Source: Apricaphanius iberus
Taxonomy: Eukaryota > Chordata > Actinopteri > Cyprinodontiformes > Aphaniidae
Direction: 5' to 3'
Assembly: GCA_028564705.1 (NCBI GenBank)
Contig: JAPXFQ010001019.1
Coordinates: 434,001 to 498,000, forward strand
DNA: 64,000 nucleotides
The stretch's first letter is position 1; each line of letters starts with the position of its first letter. A program made the translations under genes and the position numbers. Positions 58,061-64,000 of the stretch are shown in pieces. The notes beneath the pieces are model-generated. The model worked only from the letters and a program-made list of their open reading frames with translations, did not search any database and had not been told where the DNA came from.

Positions 58061-58748
58061 GATATTGGTACTGGTGTTTTGTGTAAGTGTTATTTATTGT
58101 TGCTTCTTTTAATGACGATTGTGTAATCTGTTTGTTGTTTGCTCTGTCTGTATATTTATTGTGTCTATTTTTGGAATTTTTTCTTTTAAAACCTACCCGT
58201 GGAGTCGAAGACAAATTTCCACTTTAGAATATTATTATTATTTTTTGTTGTGTTGTTTTTCATTTAATGGAAAAGAAAACTGTTCATCTTTGAAAGATTT
58301 TTAAATTAAATTTGTGCAGGTGTCCATATGTGTGATTTATAAATTTATAAATAACTAACCAGGTAAGCAGACAATTTTGAACTTTATTTTCATATTATTT
58401 AGCTTTTAATTCATTCAAAATATGTTCATCTTTGTTTATGTACTGATAATTTTTGTGTTTCAATTTTTTGGAAATGGATTAAAAAATGTCTTTAAAATGT
58501 ATTTTGCTCGATTCTTGATTCAACAGGGAGCCAGTGGAGGGAAGCTTAAACAGGAGAAATGTGATCTCTCTTTAATTTTCATCAAAAAACTCTTGCTGCA
58601 GCATTTTGGATCAACTGAAGGCTGACTTCCTTTTCAGCAGCTCTACATCATGGATTAATTTATTGAAGATATTACAGCGTTTTGTCTCAAGATGACTCTC
58701 GTGCATGCAGAAAAGTAATTTGTTTACCATTTTTATCTTCTTCTTTAG
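58061..58748. other. End of the 15.6-kb kat7 intron
   Basis: A/T-rich. 58528-58625 is an antisense L2-type LINE fragment (shares AACAGGAGAAATGTGATCTC and GCTGCAGCATTTTGGATCAA with 40277-40353). The acceptor TTCTTCTTTAG ends the intron. Confidence 0.55.
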
Positions 58749-58847
58749 ACACCAACGCCGAAACAGAGTAGATACAAGGATCACGTTGCTGAGGTGAGGA
58801 AGGGAAGAAACTGTGGCCTGCAGAAGGAACAGAAGGAAAAGCATATG
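58749..58847 (+). CDS. kat7: kat7 exon 7 equivalent
   Basis: Phase 0 at both ends, 33 codons as in the mammalian exon. It codes [20 protein letters not shown] then [13 protein letters not shown] before GTATAT. The KEQKEKxM end and the RYKxxVAExRK pattern are KAT7-specific; the first residues are diverged. This basic helical linker leads into the MYST domain. Confidence 0.92.
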
Positions 58848-58937
58848 GTATATGATTTGCACCCCGACACATGTGATCTTCTGTCTCTTTTATTCAAGTT
58901 TCATCATAGAGCATGCGTGTTGTGTAACCATCCACAG

Positions 58938-59048
58938 GAGCATCGGCAGACATATGGCAACACCAGAGAGCCTCTCCTGGAGAACATAACCAGCGATTAT
59001 GACCTGGAGCTGTTCAGAAAAGCTCAGGCCCGTGCATCCGAAGACCTG
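58938..59048 (+). CDS. kat7: kat7 exon 8 equivalent
   Basis: It follows acceptor CCACAG and has 37 codons, phase 0 at both ends. [20 protein letters not shown], then [17 protein letters not shown], then GTATTG. Near-identical to known KAT7. The preceding intron is only 90 bp and short frames read through it. Confidence 0.97.
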
Positions 59049-59145
59049 GTATTGCCATTTGTTTAATCACAGTACAGCTCCTGATTATTTAGCATCTACA
59101 GACTCTTTAACGGTGTAGTTTTCTCTGCCGTTTGTCTTTATGCAG

Positions 59146-59337
59146 GAGAAGCTGCGTATCCAGGGTCAGATCACCGAGGGAAGCAACATGATCAAAACTA
59201 TTGTGTTTGGCCGCTATGAGTTAGACACCTGGTACCACTCACCCTACCCCGAGGAGTACGCACGTCTCGGTCGCTTGTATGTCTGTGAATTCTGCCTGAA
59301 GTACATGAAGAGTCAGACCATTCTCAGGAGACACATG
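59146..59337 (+). CDS. kat7: kat7 exon 9 equivalent (start of MYST domain, zinc finger)
   Basis: 64 codons, phase 0. It codes [40 protein letters not shown] and [20 protein letters not shown]. The CEFC pair starts the MYST C2HC zinc finger, completed by the His here and the Cys in the next exon. YxxDTWYxSPYPEEY is the MYST N-terminal signature. In the enzyme this part positions the histone substrate and binds the BRPF/JADE scaffold. Confidence 0.98.
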
Positions 59338-59502
59338 GTGAGATTTACACTGTATTCAACAAAGCAACCAATACTCCTTGTTTCTTAAACATATGGAAAG
59401 TTTTGGCTGAAAAAAAAAAAAAAAGTATACTTTTTAGTTTGCCCCTAAGGCTTAGCTAAATATGCTGAACAAGTCCAATTTCTGTTGAGTTTTTGCTAAT
59501 AG

Positions 59503-59950
<448 letters not shown>

Positions 59951-59964
59951 AACGCAACGAAGCT

Positions 59965-60240
59965 ATGAATAAACATATGGAATTATGTAGTACTTTTACA
60001 AAAAAGTGGGAAATAACCTGGCCTCCAAAGTCACCGGACCTGAACCCAATCGAGATGATTTGGGGTGAGCTGGACTGCAGAGTGAAGGCAAAAGGGCCAA
60101 CAAGTACTAAGCATCTCTGGGAACTTCTTGAACTCTGTTGGAAAACCATTTTGGGTGACTACCTTTTGAAGCTCAAGTGAATGCAAAGCATTAATAAGAG
60201 CAAAGGGTGGCTAATTTGAGGAATCTTAAATATAACGCTT
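59965..60240 (+). pseudogene. Tc1 transposase C-terminal fragment
   Basis: The frame reads [20 protein letters not shown], then ELDCRVKAKGPTSTKHLWEL, then LELCWKTILGDYLLKL. This is the end of a DD34E transposase with the catalytic Glu (PIEMIW) present, from a different Tc1 family than those at 28984 and 37764 (RVKAKGPTS and CWKTI are its marks). A 3' terminal fragment follows. The Asp-bearing parts are absent. Confidence 0.8.
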
Positions 60241-60249
60241 GTATTCAGT

Positions 60250-62098
60250 TATGTCACCCTTTTTGTTTGGGGGTTTGTTTTGGGGGTTTACTTCGTGGTC
60301 CAACATTAACTACAGGACTGAAGTTACCTAATACTGCATAACACTAACATTTTAGCATATATATCTCTATCCCAGAAGTTGAAAGCTATTAAATAGCATG
60401 ATATAGTCCCTTTAAAATTAATGTCATTTTTTTTGTTCAGGTTACTCTGCTTGCTTTTTAAACAATTTAAGTGATTAGTGAAAAATAAAAGAACCCCCCC
60501 GCCGCCCTTTTGAATGTCTCTTTAATTCTGGGGTCTCAAGGTTGGCAAGTATGCACCGGAGCAAGTTCGCAGTCTATCTATACAAAGCACCAACAGGATA
60601 CTGAACAAGCACAATATCCCTTTTTATAGATATATATCAGAAAATAAATATTAGATTTTTATTGTATGCACAGCTGTATTGATATAATCTTGCATTAATT
60701 GATACATATATGTTGTCTAAAATACTTTTGCGTGTTTATACATAATTTTCACACATAATATGATAAAAAACGTATTTAATTCTGAAAGCTATTTTGTCAT
60801 TTCCTATCCCACACAACATAGTAGGTGCGTGGGTCAAGAAATACGTCTTTAGAAACGAGAGAAAACCAACAGGACAACATGGATGAAGAGAAGCTAATTC
60901 TAAAAGTGGAAAGAAAAGTAGATTAAGCAGTTTGATGTGGAGCGCATAAAGTGTAAATTAAGGCGGGAATCGAATGGCTGCATAGTACGTGGACGAGCGG
61001 AGCGCATGCAGTGGAAATTAGGGGTAAGTCATTTTGCTGCAGTCCCTTTATATCCAGTTGGGGTCGCTGCATACCCCGCCCCCCTCAAGTTTGCTGAACC
61101 TTCCACTCCATTCCAGCAAATTCTTCTTCATGCTGGCAGAGGTTAATAAAGCTCTCATCCTTTCTACAAAAAAAAAAACACTTTCCCAGCAGAAAAGTAC
61201 TATGTATCGTGTTCTGTTCTGAAAAATGTCGACTTCAGGTTTATGCTAATCGAGGCACTAGCTGCTGGGTTAGCTTAGCTTCCAATGATGCTATCCCTGG
61301 CTAACTAAGTTTAACTTAAAACTTAACCAGGCACATTGCAGGTTCTGATGCACGGGGACGGTGTAAAGATTGTGTGGGTTAATAATCCAACAACCGAGCA
61401 TTTTAACTGTTGGAGCCATTGTCCAAACTGAACAGGAAATCTGCCATTTTGAATCAAACACACCAATTTGGACCACTTATATATGTGATATTTGAACAAA
61501 ATCCTCCTAGAACTGTTCACTTACAGACTTAAAAATGAGTAAGGCTAGTGTTGAGTCATTGAAGATCAAAAGATTTCAAAAAGAGTTTTTCTATATCAAA
61601 GCAAGTAGGTGTGACTGAGCCTCAAAATAATACTTCTCGCCATAAAAGTAGATGGTGTATTAACTTCCACATACATAGTCCCAGCTGTACCAAACTTCCA
61701 GGGTCTCATCACATGCTACCACTGTAGACATACAAGGCTTGTTTGCTCATGCCACTTAAGCCCGACCCCCTAAGAACAGGAAGTGCCATGTTTTATTTAG
61801 AAATGTAGGTAATTGTCTCCTTAACCTCATCATCATCTTGCTGTGGTCCGTAACAAAAGGTGGGGTAATTTCTTGTCCAGTGCTGACCGTTTTTACTGTG
61901 GCATCATGGTGCCAGGGGATTATGTTTGGCTGTAATTTCAACATACATAATCTGATCTACACCAAATTAAACAACATGGATATTAGCACAACTCAACAGA
62001 TATATGCAAATACTTGGTGGGAATGGCCTAATACCAGCACAGTGCCCCCTTGAAGCATTAAAACAGTCCTCCTCCAGCTATAGTTTAAACTTGGATAG
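60250..62098. other. kat7 intron 10, no gene
   Basis: A/T-rich with short scattered frames. No exon resembling the MYST catalytic region, no clear repeat. Near 61125-61175 GCTGGCAGAGGTTAATAAAG and a poly-A run occur. Confidence 0.4.
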
Positions 62099-62137
62099 TA
62101 AAATTAAGACTCAGAGTTAGTCTGAGTCTTAATTTTA
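62099..62137. repeat. Perfect 16-bp hairpin
   Basis: TAAAATTAAGACTCAG and CTGAGTCTTAATTTTA pair perfectly around the loop AGTTAGT. Three TTAGGCTA-type units follow to about 62170. Confidence 0.85.
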
Positions 62138-62161
62138 GTTAGGCTAGTTAGGCTTAAATTT

Positions 62162-62276
62162 AGTTAGGCTATCGGTGTATGAATGTGAGTGTGAATGGGT
62201 GAATGTGGCTTCAATGTAAAGCGCTTTGAGTGGTCAGTATGACAAAGAAAAGCGCAATATAAGTTTAGTCCATTTA
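62162..62276 (+). repeat. tRNA-derived SINE, 3' half
   Basis: GTGTATGAATGTGAGTGTGA, GTAAAGCGCTTTGAGTGG and GCGCAATATAAGTTTAGTCC match the tail of the SINE at 24481. The tRNA-like head is missing. Confidence 0.8.
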
Positions 62277-64000
62277 CCATATTTGATCAACAGACTTGGT
62301 GGAGGCGCTTATGTTTTGAGACAGCGGTGTCTGAGCTGTGAGAGTTGAAACACAAGCTGGAGCAGCACTAAAGCCTAGTTTATACTTCTCATCAAGTTTG
62401 CAGGCTGCATAGGAGAATCTTTGTTGACATCTTTGTGCACATGCGCGAGTGGTTGCGTGACAAAAAACAAACAAAATGAAGGGCTATAGAGACGCAACAG
62501 ACACTTCCAAGAGAGTTAAAATGCCCAATATATAAACACTTTAATGTCTGAAAACAGGGAGAGCTTTAGAGAGAAACTTAAAATCTTAATTGAAGGTGAA
62601 ATAGAAAGTATTTAAAGCCCCTGTTAGATATGTGAAAGACGTTTGGTAAGTCCTGATTGATCATCATCCATATTTATTTATTTATGCAAATGAAGTTGAT
62701 GTTGTACAAATTAAGTTATCCTGTTGAATAATTCAGTGACCTCTGGTCTCTGGTGAAAAGCTGAATATCACCGCTTACACGATTCTATTTTTATTTAATT
62801 TTTTTAATCTAGTCTTGGAGAAACATGCGGTCATATAGCAGCTTTAACTAATCAAATTAGATGGAGAGGCCTTGCGTCGATGGATAATAGTATTGCATGA
62901 ACTTTCTTTATCCTTTGGCTGACTGACAGCTTTTATGATTATTTAATTTGAATTAAATATTTTTTTAATCTGCTTTTACAAATTGAATTTTATTGTTTAT
63001 TGCTTTGTCTTTAAAGTAATGAGTTTTATTCTTCTTGAATGTTATGTACAGCAGTTCGGTAGTTCCGGCTGTTTAGAAGAGTAAATGACTCACTGGGAGA
63101 AGGATTTTTAGACTACACAGCAAAATTCTAAACTTTTTTAAACTGATACATTGGTTTTCTCTTGGTAGTGTCTGGGGCTGCCACCGTCTTTCTTGTCACT
63201 GTCACAAACTTCTCCATCTCTCCTCAGTCAGCGCTGTACAGCAGTGTGCCTGTTTAGGCCTTTTCTTCTAGTGGACTAAACAGGTATCCTGTTGATTAGG
63301 TTGAGCACTGATACCTATGCTGACTGGAGGCTCCTTTATCAATATGATGTACCCAGATTGGAATGTAAAACTTTAAAAATATATAATTTTAAAAAATCTG
63401 AAATATTTACAGAATGAGCATGTGTATTTGTGCATTAAAACAACTAAATTTATTATTTCCAATAGCAAAAGCCGCCTATTTTTATCTGATGGGGGACAAT
63501 CTTGCTGTTAAGAAGCTGCTGCTGGGCTGTGTTGATTAAGACCGTAAACATTAAAAAGACCATAGGAGAGCTGGTGACTGAATAAACAAGTATTATAAAG
63601 ACATTATGGAATAATATAAGTTGCTGCCGTCTCGCTAAATAAACCCTAATATCTGACTGGTTAATCTCCATAGCAACTCGGCTACAGACTGCTTTAAAGA
63701 TTAAACCAGCTAAGGGCGTCTAACAATACTATATAGTATAGTGTTAGCACCACTGGGAGATTTTGATTATTAAAGTCAAGAGATTAAATAAATTAAAGGT
63801 TGAAACATTTTCATACAAAGTTACATTAAAAAAATAATACATCCACAGGGCTTTTAGAGGGGTGCAGAATAAAAGTACAAAATTTACTTGAACTATTATA
63901 TTCGAATTATAATATAATAAAATGTAAATTTAAATTGTGCATGATAATGACGTTATGTTCATATCTACCAGCCAGTAGCGGTTGCGGGTTGACAGATGCA
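62277..64000. other. kat7 intron 10, right edge of window
   Basis: No exon or full repeat. AGCCTAGTTTATACTTCTCA at 62373 weakly resembles the AAGCTTGGTTTATGCTTGCC terminus of the palindromic MITE. The rest is A/T-rich. Confidence 0.4.

Overview
The window looks like vertebrate, most likely percomorph teleost, nuclear DNA. It is A+T-rich and intron-rich, and it is packed with transposable elements typical of fish: L2- and I-type LINEs, L1-like LINEs, tRNA-derived SINEs, Tc1/mariner, PIF/Harbinger, many hAT-type MITEs, and a decayed LTR retroelement. There is no bacterial or organellar signature.

The only host gene I can support is kat7 (HBO1/MYST2, the MYST-family histone H3K14/H4 acetyltransferase) on the + strand. 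Nine coding exons have matching splice phases: a probable six-codon exon 1 at 11453, then exons at 30400, 35023, 42785, 43053, 58749, 58938, 59146 and 59536. They encode 359 residues covering the Ser-rich N-terminus, the C2HC zinc finger and the start of the MYST domain with its own zinc finger. The rest of the acetyltransferase domain lies past the right edge. The exon that normally follows exon 2 was not found, and the exons on either side of the gap join in frame.

Layout: 1-11245 is upstream flank made of nested LINEs (an I-like element split by an L2-like element and a SINE, then an antisense L1-like fragment). 11246-11470 holds the likely promoter and exon 1. Intron 1 (about 18.9 kb) contains a 2.3-kb CATAGACTG-type element, a 5.8-kb two-gene PIF/Harbinger element with a 1.15-kb palindrome, hAT MITEs, and a Tc1 copy. 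Introns 2 and 4 hold hAT MITEs, a Tc1 inside a Harbinger-like MITE, and L2 fragments. The 15.6-kb intron after the sixth exon found holds another CATAGACTG copy, nested hAT elements, a gag/env LTR remnant and LINE pieces. From 59626 onward lies the start of the next intron.

The most informative structure is the Harbinger element at 16348-22166. It has clean TAA target duplications, matching TIRs, a spliced DDE transposase on +, and a spliced three-exon MADF-BESS gene on - whose introns interlock with the transposase exons. All transposon genes seen here carry stops or frameshifts. Nothing seen amounts to a clearly new functional system. The strongest novelties are the interlocked Harbinger genes, the giant palindrome, the apparent exon loss or skipping in this kat7 copy, and the well-resolved nested insertion history.
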